A DNA stretch of 64,000 bases from Nageia nagi (lineage: Eukaryota > Pinophyta), in assembly GCA_050084985.1 (NCBI GenBank), contig JBITNC010000001.1:133362001-133426000 (forward strand), given 5' to 3'. The notes beneath the pieces were generated by a model. The model saw nothing but the letters and a program-made list of their open reading frames with translations, made no database searches and was not told the DNA's origin. Shown piece after piece: positions 1 to 11,505 of this stretch; positions within the stretch are counted from its first letter, which is position 1, and every line of letters begins with the position of its first letter. The position numbers and the translations under genes are program-made.

Positions 1-2338
1 GTTGCAGATAGTCAATGGTTCTCATATGATGTTGTTCCTGGATGGATATTCAGGATACAATCAAATCTTGATTAGTGACATGGACAGATTGAAAATGGCT
101 TAAATCACTAAATGGAGAATGTTTGCTTATAGCCATATGCCTTTCGGTCTGATCAATGCAGGAGCAACTTTTCAACTAGCCATGGATTTCGCTTTCAAAG
201 GATTGATCAAAAAGTCCATTATCATTTATATGGATGATCTTATAGTGTTTTCAACAGATAACTCCCAACATTCAAAGGACTTGAGAAAGGTTTTTGAAAT
301 ATGTCGGAACTTCGGGATTTCTCTTAACTCGAAGAAAAGCACATTCGGTGCCTCGAAAGGAAAACTGTTGGGGCACATTATCTTAGAACATGGAATTTCA
401 ATTGATCCTGAGAGAATCACTGCCATTAAAAAGATTCCCTACCCTTCCAGTTTGAAAGACCTAAGATCATTTCTGGGAAAAATAAATTTTGTTCGCAAGT
501 TCATTTCTAGATTTGCGAAAATTGCAAAATCCATCAATGATATGTTAAAGAAGGATTCAGACATAGTTTGGAATGCAGAAACGAAGAAATCTTTCCAAGA
601 AATTAAAGAGGCCATAACCAATGCTCCAGTGTTAACCAATCCAGATTATGGTAGGCCGTTTTTCCTCTATTCTTTTGCTTCAACTCATTCCATTGCTAGT
701 GTACTCACCCAAAGGGACGATGACAAGGATGAAAGTTCGATAGCGTTCATGAGCGCTCCTTTGCAAGATGCTACCTTAAGATATTGTGTATTGGAAAAGC
801 AAGCCTACGCCTTAGTACTATCAATGAAGAAATTCAGGCATTATATTTTGCGAAACCAAGTTGTGGTCATTATTGCAAATACAGCAGCAAAATCCCTCCT
901 AATTCAGCATGAGTTGGGGAAGAAACGAGGAAACTAGGTCACAACTCTGCAAGAATATGATCTATATATTCAATTGATGAAAATAGTCCGCAAAAAAGGA
1001 CTTACAAAATTGTTAGCCGATTGTGAGAACAATTCTCAAGTTGATGAAGTAATGACTGCCCAATACACACCCCCTAAAGGTTCTTGGTATAGAGACATAA
1101 TAAGGTACCTAACATTAGGAACTTACCCTCCTCGCTTCAACATGTCACAGAAAAGGGCTTTGAGGTATAAAGTTGCTAAGTTTATGAGTCTAGAAGGCAA
1201 ACTATACAAAAAAAGCTATGATGGATTGTATTTAAGGTGCCTAGAGGAATCCCAAACCAACGAAGTACTTTGGCAATTTCATGATCAAGAAAATGGTATA
1301 GGTCCTGCTCCAAGCGGCACTCTGGCCCATCATATCCTGAGAGTCGGATACTATTGGCCCTATATCTTCAAAGATGCCCATAAGTATGCAAAGAAGTGTC
1401 ATATATGCTAGACTTCAGCCGGAAGACAAAAAATTTCAAATATATCCTTACAACCTGTACTCGAGTCCAAACCGTTTGTGCAATGGAGACTTGATTTTGT
1501 TGGAGTCATCAATCCCCACTTTTCTTCAGGGCATCAATTCATACTGACAGCCACTAATTACTGCACCTGCTCGACTGAAGCACAAGCCTACAAAAATGCT
1601 ACTTTTGAAGTAGTGATAATGTTTCTTGAAGAACACATAATCACCGGCTTTGGTATGCCATATTCTTTGGTCTACGACAATCGCCTCGCATTCATATCCA
1701 TTCCCCTCTCAGAATGGGCCTACGACCATGGCATAATTTTGAAATTTGCAGCCAACTACTATCCCCAGGGAAATGGAGTGGCGGAATCTACCAACAAGAA
1801 CCTGATAGGAGTAATGAAAAAATTGCTTGAAAAAAATCAATAGGATTGGCTTAGCAATCTCAAATATGCATTATGGGCCGATCAAATCAAAATCAAACTG
1901 TCTCTTAGGATGAGTCCCTTCCAATTAGCGTATGCCATTAAACCTGTTTTCCCTACACATCTTAAGATAGCCACTTTACAATTCCTGAAGGACTATGCTA
2001 ACAATGAAGATTCAGTAGAAGCCAGGATGTTGCAACTACTCCAGTTAGAAGAAAAAAGAGAAGATGCTTTTAATAGTATGACCCAACAACAATTGAGGGT
2101 TAAAAGATGGTTTGACACATCTGCACAACATAAGGAGTTCAGATTGGTAGAATTAGTATTTTTGTGGGATAAAGCTCAAGAAGAAAAAGGGAAGCATTCT
2201 AAGTTTGATAAGTTGTGGCTTGGACCCTTTCAAATTTCAGCATTTGTCGGGAAAAATACTTTTAAGATTAAGAGGCATACTAAAGAAGAGCTACCATTGC
2301 CAGTCAATGGCAAACACCTGAAGCATTACTTCCAATAA
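1..2338 (+). pseudogene. Ty3/gypsy pol remnant (RT, RNase H, integrase)
   Basis: This is the 3' part of a gypsy polyprotein; its 5' part lies outside the window. In order, the sequence shows the RT core with YMDD near base 229, an RNase H-like stretch (about 580-960), the integrase HHCC zinc finger ending CHIC (about 1310-1411), the integrase core ending YYPQGNGVAES (1478-1843) and the integrase C-terminal region (1910-2338). Everything stays in one reading frame for 2.3 kb, interrupted only by stops at 101, 935, 1409 and 1841. No frameshift is evident. The integrase and linker resemble the Tat/Athila branch, but no second RNase H is visible between RNase H and integrase. The first RNase H aspartate is not recognisable (YSFAST). 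It is not functional. Superfamily is confident, lineage less so. Confidence 0.88.
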
Positions 2339-2479
2339 CCAGGTCTATGATCTTTTGTACATATTGCAATTTCTTTTTTAGTATAGTTGCTCTTACTTCC
2401 ACAAAAAAAAGAAGGAAAAAAAAAATTGTTTGTTATTATGTTTTAACCAATGTTGGCGAAGCAACACCCACCTCATTTT

Positions 2480-3640
2480 TTTCAAAATTTGGGGACCCTT
2501 AGCCGAAGAACGGAGCCAAGAAGTTTCGGACATGGAAAGTGCATTTCTGGAGCATAATGGAGAGATGAACTAATCAGATAAGCCCGAAGTGCAACTTTAA
2601 AACTCACCTGGAATACTTGCTTACAACACATGAAATACTTTCTAAGTATCCATTCATAGAACAAAGAATGAAGAGATACAAGCACCCAAGGGAGTTCAAT
2701 CATGTTCAAAAAATGGGCAAAATCATCAAGATTGCACGTTAAAGTGATTTTCGCATGGCCGAGGAAAGATGCATTTTCATTTGTCCTAGAGAGAGCGATC
2801 ATAACTTGCACTACTCTTCTAAAATGGATGCCCCTTTCATTGACACATGGCATCCCCAAAACCCACTATGAAAACTTAAGGAGGTAAAACAACTAAGTCA
2901 TACTTCATTTCGACCCCCTCAAGGTGCTCGCAATGGTTTGGAAAAGTCACATTTCCATCTTTCAAAAACGGTACGACCACCCCCTTAGTCCATATTTGGA
3001 GCTCGAAAATCAGTTAAGTGTTTCAAACTCCTCCAAAGGTGTTTGCATGGCTTATAAAAGATGCATTTCAGCCTCCAAAATTAGCTCAATACTTAGCCAT
3101 AAGCATTTTCCAGGTGTTCGCATGATCCAAAAGGGTTACATTTTCATCTTTTAAGAGACATGCGGCCACCCCTTTCAAGCGTTCTTGGTCCAATTCAATT
3201 GTTCGCATGATTTGAGGAAGTTACATTTGCATCATTGTAGTGGCCCGCAATCACATCCTTTGCATGAAAATGGACACTTGTTGAGGGTATATCATTATTC
3301 CATCAAAACATTGCCACTTGGCAACCCAAAAAGCTATAAAAGGGAAAAGGAACTTAGTTCATCATTGCAAATCAGTTGTCCTCTTAAGGTTGGTCGCATG
3401 GTTTCCATGTGTTACATTCTCATCTTCCTTGAGGTGTGCGACCTTCCCTTTCTGTTCTTGCATCAAGTTAGATGGTCCATATGCATTAACCATCATATCA
3501 TTTAGTTTTTGCACTAGTCTTATCCTGCAATAGTCATCTTAAATGCATATGGTTGCATGGTTCCAAGAATATAGGCATCCATCTTTCAAAAACGGTGCGC
3601 CTATTGAAGTTACATTGATTTAGTCTTTGTCAATGCATTG
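2480..3640 (+). repeat. degenerate tandem repeats, non-coding
   Basis: The stretch between the gypsy pol and the family X region holds no convincing gene. It contains about six diverged repeats built on a TCGCATGG-like word, followed by a purine-rich stretch, an ACATTTTCATC-like word and GTGCGACCACCCC. Examples lie near 2745, 2930, 3045, 3115, 3205, 3400 and 3555. Spacing is irregular, roughly 65-200 bases. A comparable array precedes the second family X copy on the other strand. Bases 3641-4059 show nothing I can name. Confidence 0.55.
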
Positions 3641-4886
3641 TTATCTTAAGACACACTCGTACGCGTATGAAAGCAATCTTGTGTTTGTTTTTAGTTAGTT
3701 AGTTAGTCATTTATGTCGTACGTTGTCCTTCCATTTTGTCATGTACCATAAAGTCAACCTTCCTTGTTGTTGCATCATTTGCCCAAGATAGAAATTAAAC
3801 ATTTGAATTTGGTGCGACCAGGTCCCTCAAGCATTCCTTTGCATTAAGTTGGGTCCCACAAGGTGCCTAATTGGACATATGCATGCATTTAACATTTAAG
3901 GCATATTTTGATTGCTTGCATTTGCATGTCTCATCATTAAGGCATACAGGTTTGCCAAGCATCATACACCTCCTACATCACTCTACCACGTCCATACAGT
4001 CGAACCAATGTCAATCAAGTCCAGTCGCTACTAACTTGATCTGTCTATGCAGGTTTAGAATGGCGAAAATGAACTCCAAGCTAGGAAAAACCCGAGAGTT
4101 GCAGCTAGCCATGCTAACTAAGCCTAGCCATATTCAATTTGCCAAGGAGAATCCTAAAGATCCATTGAAACAGGCCAAATTCAACAACAACCTCTCCAAC
4201 ATCCAAATACCAATTGGTCGAATACCAATCATATCCGAACATTGCAGACCATTAATGAGTTAGACAAAAACCAGATCCTCAAGGAAGTCATCTGCGTGTC
4301 TAGATTGGCCACAGCCACCTTAATCCCCTTTGCTACACCTTTTCTTGAGCTTTGCTATGAAGTAGGCAAGCATGCCAACTTCAAAAACCACACCCTCTAT
4401 GACACCGATGGCAAGAAAATCCTTGATTTCTCTCCACAAGGGATTGAGTAGGCTTTCAAATGGGGTGGCAAAGGACTCGTTTACACTGAAAAAGATTCTC
4501 TAGATTATTATGAAAAATCTCAACGAGTGGAGGATCTCATCAAAGATTGGCTCGAGAATGAGAGCAAGGGGTTCACGAAAACAAATTGATAAATGTAAAG
4601 AGGCAAAACTTCTACCCCACAGTTTCCAGGATTATTAGTATGCTATCTAGATTCACTGGAAAAGAGGATGACTTTAAATTTCGGAAGGAATTTACCAGAT
4701 TCATCGCTATAATTGGAAACAGACAGAAGACAAAATGGAGCAAGATGATAAGTGACTCCCTGTTGTTCCAACTAGCTCATATTGACGACGCTTCATTTAA
4801 TGAAGTTGTTAGACGATATGCTATAAGTAACCTAGCCGAGTCATTTTTGGATATAATGAGTGGATAGATAGAGGAAGAGAGAGCCC

Positions 4887-5433
4887 TGTTAGGATTTAAT
4901 AAGTTTATATAAGCAAGAGCATCAATAATTCTCTTACTCCTTAGCAAAAGAAACAACATTCAAAGCATACTACTAAAATCAAATAACCATGAACATCAAT
5001 CACACAAAGAGAGACACAAGAGATAACGTGGTTCACCCAATGTAGGCTACATCCACGGAGAAGCTTTCAACCCTTTTGCATATCATTCTTCAAAGTCCTC
5101 CAAGCAACAAACCAGCAGCATAACCTTGCTACAATCTTCACTTTGGAGTTACAACAAAAAACCTCACTACAATCTCTCTCTCAACAATCACAATCTACTT
5201 CACAATTGCTGTCAAAACTACAATACTACATGCCTCAACTCAAGCCTCTTATTTATAGGTACAAACTAACCCAACTTAAACCCAAGTTGGATCAGGAAGG
5301 TCGTTAGGTAACCCCCAACCCTTCTATAACTGATAACCAGGTGTCATGGCTTCTTGGCAACTGAAATTTGGTGTTAAACGAGAAAGAAACTGCTCTCTGT
5401 TTTCTAGCCGGTTGTAGTCTCCATTTTCTAACA
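4887..5433 (-). repeat. copia 3' LTR (left copy)
   Basis: This 547-bp LTR is the downstream LTR of the minus-strand element. On the sense strand a TATA box (TATAAATAAG, about 5248-5257) is followed roughly 200 bases later by a box that reads GGTTCACCCAATG...GGCTACATCC on the plus strand (5031-5060). Related boxes occur in other LTRs in this window. Confidence 0.95.
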
Positions 5434-5446
5434 ATCTCCCACTTGG
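5434..5446 (-). promoter_or_regulatory. polypurine tract
   Basis: The sense strand reads CCAAGTGGGAGAT immediately before the 3' LTR, the expected place and composition for the plus-strand primer of a copia element. Confidence 0.85.
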
Positions 5447-5493
5447 AGACTTCTTCCTCTGCAACAAGGGTAAAAAGCTTCTCATCTTGGCCT

Positions 5494-8400
5494 TTACTCC
5501 TTAAGACCAATCCAAGTTGAGCAAGAGCCCAACTTCTCCTTTGTAACAACTTTAGTGAACATGTCCGCAAGATTTTGAGACGTGTGAATCTTCCCCAAAC
5601 TGACTGAACCATCCTCCAACGCTGTCCTGATGAAGTGGTACCTCAATTTGATATGCTTGGTTCTCGAATGGTAGGCTGAGTTCTTTGCAAGATGAATAGC
5701 ACTCTGGCTATCGCTCCATAGCTTCGCATCCTCCTGCACCTTTCCCAGTTCCTCCATCAATCTCTTCAACCAAATCAATTCTTTACTCGCCTCCGTGATC
5801 GCAACATACTCTGCCTCAGTAGTGGAGAGAGCCACAACCTGTTGAAGCTTTGAAATCCAACTAACCGCTGTACCTCCAATGGTAAACACATATCCTGTAG
5901 TGCTTCTCCCACCATCTATATCACCTGCCATGTCAGAGTCAACATAACCTTGCAAACAAGAGTTAGATCCACCAAAACATAAAGAGTAATGAGAAGTACC
6001 CTTTAAATACCTAAGGATCCATTTAACTGCTTCCCAATGCCCTTTTCCTGGATTGTTCATGAATCTACTAACCACTCCCACTGCTTGTGCTATATCTGGT
6101 CTAGTGCACACCATTGCATACATTAAACTTCCAACCGCTGAAGCATAAGGAACCTTAGTCATGTACTCCTTTTCCTTATCTGTCTTAGGACATAAATGTT
6201 TGGTGAGTTTAAAATGCTTTGCCAATGGTGTAGTTACAGATTTTGCATCTTTCATATTGAACCTTTTAAGAACCTTATCAATATAATCTTCTTGACTTAG
6301 TCTAAGCAAGTGGTTTTGTTTATCTCTTGTTATTTTCATTCCAAGGATTTGTTTAGCTTCACCCAAATCTTTCATTTCAAAAATATTAGCCAACTTTTTC
6401 TTAAGATCAACAATATCCTGCATACTAGATCCTGCTACCAACATATCATCAACATATAAAAGCAAGATTACATAGTTGCCATTTGTTGTCTTCTTTACAT
6501 ATACACAATGATCAGATTGACATCTTACAAATTCATTTGTTATCATGAAAGTGTCAAACTTATGATACCATTGCCTAGGTGCTTGCTTCAAACCGTACAA
6601 GCTTTTTTCCAATTTACATACATACCCTTCTTTACCTTTGACCTCAAAACCTTTGGGTTGATGCATATAAATATCCTCCTCCAAATCCCCATGAAGAAAA
6701 GCTGTCTTTACATCCAGTTGTTCAAGAAACAAATTTTCAGTAGCAACAAGACTCAATATTGCTCTAATCGAGGTCATTTTAACAACTGGAGAAAAAATCT
6801 CATCATAATCGATACCTTTTTTCTGTTCCAAACCTTTTACTACAAGTCTTGCTTTGTACCTTTGTCGCCCGTCTACCTCCTCCTTTATCCTGTACACCCA
6901 TTTGTTAGTAAGTGCCTTCTTACCCTCTGGAAGCTCAACCAAACTCCAAGTCTGATTCTTGAGTAAGGAGTCCATCTCCTCCTTCATAGCATGCTCCCAC
7001 TTAATTTGTGTATCACCCTGCATAGCTTCATCAAAACATTCAGGTTCACCACCATCAGTATAAAGAATATGATAAAGAGCAGGAGAGTATCGTTCAGGAG
7101 GTTTACTAATCCTTGAGAATCTTCTTAGTGACAAAGTTTGAGGTGTTTGTGGTTGAGGTGCTTGATCATTATTATTAACAGGATCCTTATATTGATCAAC
7201 ATCTTCTAGAGATACAAACTTAGGTTCCTCAACCTTTTGCAATCTATCTTTATACATGTTTTTCTCATTGAATATAACATCTCTACTTCTAATGATTTTA
7301 TGGTTATCAACATCCCATAACCTATATCCCAAATCATTAACACCATATCCAACAAGATAGCATTTTTGTGATTTTGCATCAAGTTTCTTTCTATCCTCTT
7401 TATCAACATGTGCAAAAGCCTCACAACCAAAGACTCTCAAGAATGAGTAATTCACCTTTTTTCCTGTCCACATCTCCTCTGGAATGCCTCCATTTAAAGC
7501 CATAGATGGACCCCTGTTAATCAAGTAAACAGCAGTGTCAATAGCATCAGCCCAAAGATTCAAAGGAAACCCAGCATGTATCCTCATACTTCTAGCCCTT
7601 TCTAAGATAGTCCTATTCATTCTTTCTGCAACCCCATTTTCCTGTGGAGTTCTAGGGACCACCTTAATCCTTCTAATGCCATTGTGTGAACAAAATGAAT
7701 CAAACTCATTATTGCAAAATTCCCCACCATTATCGGACTTAAGACATTTCAACTTAGAATTAGTTTCATTCTCAACCAATGCCTTCCACCTCTTAAATGT
7801 TTCAAACACATCAGATTTCTTTTTAATATAGTATACCCATGTCTTTCTAGTACAATCATCAATAAAAGTGACAAAATAAGATGAGCCTCCAAGTGAGCAA
7901 ACCTGTGCAGGACCCCACACATCTGTATGAACAAGCTCTAATTTGTGACTCTTCTTTTCATTGCCAACTTTAAGAAAATTAACCCTTTTTTGTTTTCCAT
8001 ACACACAATCTTCACAAAATCCTAAATCAACTTCTTTTAGATTAGGGATTGAACCATTAGAGTGTAACATTTTCATACCTTTTTCACTCATATGTCCAAG
8101 TCTATTATGCCATAGTGATGTATCATTGCCTATTGAAACAAGATTCAATAAATAATCAAAGACATTTGTGAGCAAATAAAGAGACCCCACCAAATTTCCC
8201 TTTGCAAATACCATTGAACCTTTAGTTACTTTCCAACTAGCATCCCCGAATGTCATCACATAGCCCTCCTTATCCAATTTACTTGTTGATATAAGATTTC
8301 TTTTAAGATCCGGAATGTGTCTAGCTTCATTAAGAGTCCATTGTGTTCCATTAGGTAATTTCATTGTTATATTGCCAATACCAACAATCTTGCATGGGTG

Positions 8401-9363
8401 TTCATTACCTAATAATACTTGACCAAAGTCACCATGTGTGTAATTTGAAAAATAGTTCTTATTTGGAGTAGCATGATATGAAGCACCCGAATCAAGAACC
8501 CAATAATCACCATTTGTTTCATGAGACATGATTAAAGCATCTTGAAGTAATTCACCAACAATATTTGCCTCTTGGTTACTTGTGCTTTCATTATTATTAC
8601 TACTTTCATTTCCTTTCCTATTCCAACAATCCCTTTTAATGTGACCCTTTTTACCACAATGCCAACATTCCAATTTAGTTTTACCTTTTGATTTTGACCT
8701 TCCTTGTGATTTGCTACTTGACTTGCTTCTCCTTCTTTCCTTTGATCTTCCTCTTATCTCTACTGTGAGAGCAGCATTGGAGCATTCTCCCGTGGACTTT
8801 CTCCTCATGTCCTCACTAAGAATTGTTCCAACAACTTCATCAAAGACCAATTTTGCATTAGAAGAAGAATTACTAACAGCCATAACAAAGCTATTCCAAC
8901 TATCCGGAAGTGAACATAGAATTAACAAAGCTCTTACTTCATCTTCAAATTCTATTTTTACTGAAGTTAATTGATTTGTGACTGTGTTAAATTCATTAAC
9001 ATGGTCTTGAACTGAACTACCTTCATTCATCTTCATGTTAAACAATTTCTTCATTAAGTATACTTTGTTTGAGGCGGATGGTTTTTCATACATTTTAGCA
9101 AGTTTATCCATTACACCTTTAGTGGTTGTTTCATTGGAAATATTAAAAGCTACACTAGAACTTAAACAAAGTCTTACAGCTCCCAAAGCCTTTCTATCCA
9201 ACAAGTTCCATTCTCCATCACTCATAGTAGTAGGTTTCTTACTCTTATCTTCTAGAGGTATATAGAGATCCTTTTGGTAGAGGTAGTCTTCCATTTGCAT
9301 TTTCCAAAACTGAAATCCTTGCCCATTAAATCTTTCCACCTTCAGCCTCCCTTCTTCTGCCAT
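5494..9363 (-). CDS. copia gag-pol polyprotein, intact
   Basis: The protein is 1289 aa from the first ATG (MAEEGRLKVERF). The open frame extends 15 codons upstream but begins with TTG, so the ATG at 9363 was chosen. Domains in order: gag (about 20-200), CCHC knuckle CWHCGKKGHIKRDC (about 233-246), protease WVLDSGAS (about 291), integrase zinc finger (H near 419, CEDC near 450), integrase catalytic residues in HTDVWGP (about 481), SDNGGEF (about 544) and ENGVAER (about 580), RT with LLYVDDM (about 970), and RNase H with YVDSDMAGD (about 1141), TTEAEYVA (about 1183) and WSDSQSA (about 1217). Length and domain order are typical of copia. Every catalytic motif I looked for is present and no stop interrupts it, so the copy may be capable of transposition. 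Confidence 0.96.
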   Translation of the reverse strand: MAEEGRLKVERFNGQGFQFWKMQMEDYLYQKDLYIPLEDKSKKPTTMSDGEWNLLDRKALGAVRLCLSSSVAFNISNETTTKGVMDKLAKMYEKPSASNKVYLMKKLFNMKMNEGSSVQDHVNEFNTVTNQLTSVKIEFEDEVRALLILCSLPDSWNSFVMAVSNSSSNAKLVFDEVVGTILSEDMRRKSTGECSNAALTVEIRGRSKERRRSKSSSKSQGRSKSKGKTKLECWHCGKKGHIKRDCWNRKGNESSNNNESTSNQEANIVGELLQDALIMSHETNGDYWVLDSGASYHATPNKNYFSNYTHGDFGQVLLGNEHPCKIVGIGNITMKLPNGTQWTLNEARHIPDLKRNLISTSKLDKEGYVMTFGDASWKVTKGSMVFAKGNLVGSLYLLTNVFDYLLNLVSIGNDTSLWHNRLGHMSEKGMKMLHSNGSIPNLKEVDLGFCEDCVYGKQKRVNFLKVGNEKKSHKLELVHTDVWGPAQVCSLGGSSYFVTFIDDCTRKTWVYYIKKKSDVFETFKRWKALVENETNSKLKCLKSDNGGEFCNNEFDSFCSHNGIRRIKVVPRTPQENGVAERMNRTILERARSMRIHAGFPLNLWADAIDTAVYLINRGPSMALNGGIPEEMWTGKKVNYSFLRVFGCEAFAHVDKEDRKKLDAKSQKCYLVGYGVNDLGYRLWDVDNHKIIRSRDVIFNEKNMYKDRLQKVEEPKFVSLEDVDQYKDPVNNNDQAPQPQTPQTLSLRRFSRISKPPERYSPALYHILYTDGGEPECFDEAMQGDTQIKWEHAMKEEMDSLLKNQTWSLVELPEGKKALTNKWVYRIKEEVDGRQRYKARLVVKGLEQKKGIDYDEIFSPVVKMTSIRAILSLVATENLFLEQLDVKTAFLHGDLEEDIYMHQPKGFEVKGKEGYVCKLEKSLYGLKQAPRQWYHKFDTFMITNEFVRCQSDHCVYVKKTTNGNYVILLLYVDDMLVAGSSMQDIVDLKKKLANIFEMKDLGEAKQILGMKITRDKQNHLLRLSQEDYIDKVLKRFNMKDAKSVTTPLAKHFKLTKHLCPKTDKEKEYMTKVPYASAVGSLMYAMVCTRPDIAQAVGVVSRFMNNPGKGHWEAVKWILRYLKGTSHYSLCFGGSNSCLQGYVDSDMAGDIDGGRSTTGYVFTIGGTAVSWISKLQQVVALSTTEAEYVAITEASKELIWLKRLMEELGKVQEDAKLWSDSQSAIHLAKNSAYHSRTKHIKLRYHFIRTALEDGSVSLGKIHTSQNLADMFTKVVTKEKLGSCSTWIGLKE

Positions 9364-9427
9364 AGTGCTCTTCTTGGTTTCCAATCTACACACAAGATTC
9401 ACCAACAAAATCCCAACAAAACAACAT

Positions 9428-9439
9428 GCTCTGATACCA
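9428..9439 (-). promoter_or_regulatory. primer binding site, initiator tRNA-Met
   Basis: The minus strand reads TGGTATCAGAGC two bases inside the 5' LTR. This is the standard site complementary to the 3' end of plant initiator tRNA-Met, used to prime minus-strand cDNA. Confidence 0.93.
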
Positions 9440-9441
9440 CT

Positions 9442-9988
9442 TGTTAGGATTTAATAAGTTTATGTAAGCAAGAGCATCAATAATTCTCTTACTCCTTAGC
9501 AAAAGAAACAACATTCAAAGCATACTACTGAAATCAAATAACCATGAACATCAATCACACAAAGAGAGACACAAGAGATAACGTGGTTCACCCAATGTAG
9601 GCTACATCCACGGAGAAGCTTTCAACCCTTTTGCATATCATTCTTCAAAGTCCTCCAAGCAACAAACCAGCAGCATAACCTTGCTACAATCTTCACTTTG
9701 GAGTTACAACAAAAAACCTCACTACAATCTCTCTCTCAACAATCACAATCTACTTCACAATTGCTGTCAAAACTACAATACTACATGCCTCAACTCAAGC
9801 CTCTTATTTATAGGTACAAACTAACCCAACTTAAACCCAAGTTGGATCAGGAAGGTCGTTAGGTAACCCCCTACCCTTCTATAACTGATAACCAGGTGTC
9901 ATGGCTTCTTGGCAACTGAAATTTGGTGTTAAACGAGAAAGAAACTGCTCTCTGTTTTCTAGCCGGTTGTAGTCTCCATTTTCTAACA
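9442..9988 (-). repeat. copia 5' LTR (right copy)
   Basis: Promoter-bearing LTR of the minus-strand copia. It is nearly identical to the left copy; differences seen are TTTATG versus TTTATA near the left end, ACTGAAATC versus ACTAAAATC, and CCCCTACCC versus CCCCAACCC. The same TATA and GGTTCACCC boxes are present. Confidence 0.95.
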
Positions 9989-10127
9989 AGCCCTTCATTG
10001 TACGCAAAGTTATATGCTTGTTAAAAGGAGTTTCTTTGGATTGAATGCAAATCTCTTGGGAAGCATGTTGGAGTTGAGGTTTCCAAACGTATGTATGATC
10101 TATCATTTTGGGAAACTTTGTTATTAA

Positions 10128-11505
10128 TGCAAATATAGTCTTTCATTTCATGGAATCATGTATGTGTAGATAACATGCTTATTATGTTGTTGTGTTGTTT
10201 ATACATTTACAAGCATTTTATTTGAAAGTTCGGAACTTTAAGAAAAGTTGATTGAATATCTTTCTTAAATGTGTGAATAGTCGTTTCTATGATTTGCATA
10301 AAGCTATGGTATTTTGGGTTACTTTGCTCTTATGCCATTTGATTAGAATCATCCACTAGGACATGTTGGGTGGTTTTTCTTTCCTACATCTTTCCTACCC
10401 TAGAGTAGTGAGAAAAACACCAACACCTCAGGTGAAAGGATGTTACTCCTTCCTGCTACGGGAACTGATAACCCCAAAGGTTAGCTTCACGACTTGGCAA
10501 AGATAACTCAAAGAACGGCTAAGATGTTTAAAGCTGCCACCAACATGAATATCGTATGTGGATTCAAGGGCCTCAGTTCTGTGTTCGGGCTTCAACTAGG
10601 TTGTCTCTGGAAAGTGCTAAAAAGGGAAATTGTAGGTGTGATAATCGCGGAAAAAAAAGGTGTAAAAATAAAATAAAGAAAAATTGTTGGAAAGATCGTG
10701 GGCAATAAGATGCAATTATGGGCATGCAAACTCACGAGCTTAAGACAATATCCTTGGAAGTCAACTCGTTGGGTCTCATTGTAGGATCCAAGCACCCTTT
10801 ATCCATCCTGCTAGCCAACAACACGAATGGCCTAATGGAAGGAGCATGCAACTATGGCAAGGATGAAGTATGATGGGATGGAGGTAGGACTAAAGGATCC
10901 AGGTGAATTTCCTATGGTGAGCAACATCAATGAGACATTCTAGGGTATCCAAGCCTAAACTGCAAATGGTGAAATATCATAACTGGATGCTAACCAACCA
11001 CTTCATAAGATGTTCAAGCACTTTCTTGTCCACTTCAAAAGAAATTTACAAGATGCGTTAAGCAATTGAAATCAACATAAAGCAATGATAGAATGAACTA
11101 GATAACACTATCAATCATTCATTCACATTCATCATTCCAACATGAGAAGCATTTAATCACAATTGCATTAACATACACCACATTTAACAACTTAGAGAAA
11201 TTTTAGCCTTGCAACCAAAAGTTCTTTCCATTGATAAAAGTGTCAATTCCCCCCTTACAAATGAATCAAAATGGGGCATAAATAGTTTTGAAGCAACCAA
11301 AAATGTTTCCCTAACCCCAATTATGAGTTCCAAGAAAATAAAATGTGGTCCAATAGAAATACGCCACATGGCATTACAAGATTTCTTCCAAACTTGTGGG
11401 AGCAAATCCTCATCTGTCACAAGTTTGGGAATAATATAATATTATAAAATGTCTTGCTGGAAATAAATAAGATTGTCTAAAAATATAATAAAATAAAAAT
11501 GATGA
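10128..11505. other. no gene recognised
   Basis: After the end of family X copy 1 this 1.4-kb stretch has only short open frames without recognisable motifs. It separates the two family X copies, which end facing each other. I see no LTR termini or primer site in it. Confidence 0.5.

Larger units (their letters stand above)
4887..9988 (-). mobile_element. complete Ty1/copia LTR retrotransposon, probably recent
   Basis: The element is 5.1 kb on the minus strand. Both LTRs are 547 bp, begin TGTTAGGATT and end TTTTCTAACA. They are flanked by the 5-bp target duplication AGCCC (4882-4886 and 9989-9993). By eye the LTRs differ at about three positions, which implies a young insertion. A primer site for initiator tRNA-Met, a polypurine tract and one uninterrupted gag-pol ORF are all present. 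The element landed inside family X copy 1. Gag and pol resemble the Tork/Tnt1-like branch, but that lineage call is from memory of the family. Confidence 0.96.
4060..10127 (+). pseudogene. unrecognised protein 'family X', copy 1, split by a copia insertion
   Basis: I do not recognise this protein. Coding segments run from 4060 to 4886 and resume at 9994. When the copia insertion and one target-site copy are ignored, the frame runs through the join and stops at 10125-10127. Frameshifts (near 4260 and 4580) and stops (4449, 4865) make it a pseudogene. Visible words are IPFATPFLELC, DFSPQGIE, NFYPTV, MLSRFTGKED and KFRKEFTRF. The same words in the same order occur on the minus strand at 14025-14460, so this is a repeated family. 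An acceptor-like pyrimidine tract ending CAG sits just before the ATG at 4060. It lies about 1.7 kb downstream of the gypsy integrase on the same strand and could be an extra 3' ORF of that element. No conserved catalytic motif is apparent. Confidence 0.6.

Noticed and set aside
1-2338. Assigning the first pol remnant to the same Tat element family as 49678-64000
   Set aside because: No second RNase H is visible between RNase H and integrase, and sequence words differ substantially; it may be Athila-like or a deletion, so only superfamily is claimed.
6508-6966. 152-codon plus-strand frame inside the copia element
   Set aside because: It is antisense to the intact copia gag-pol and has no independent support.
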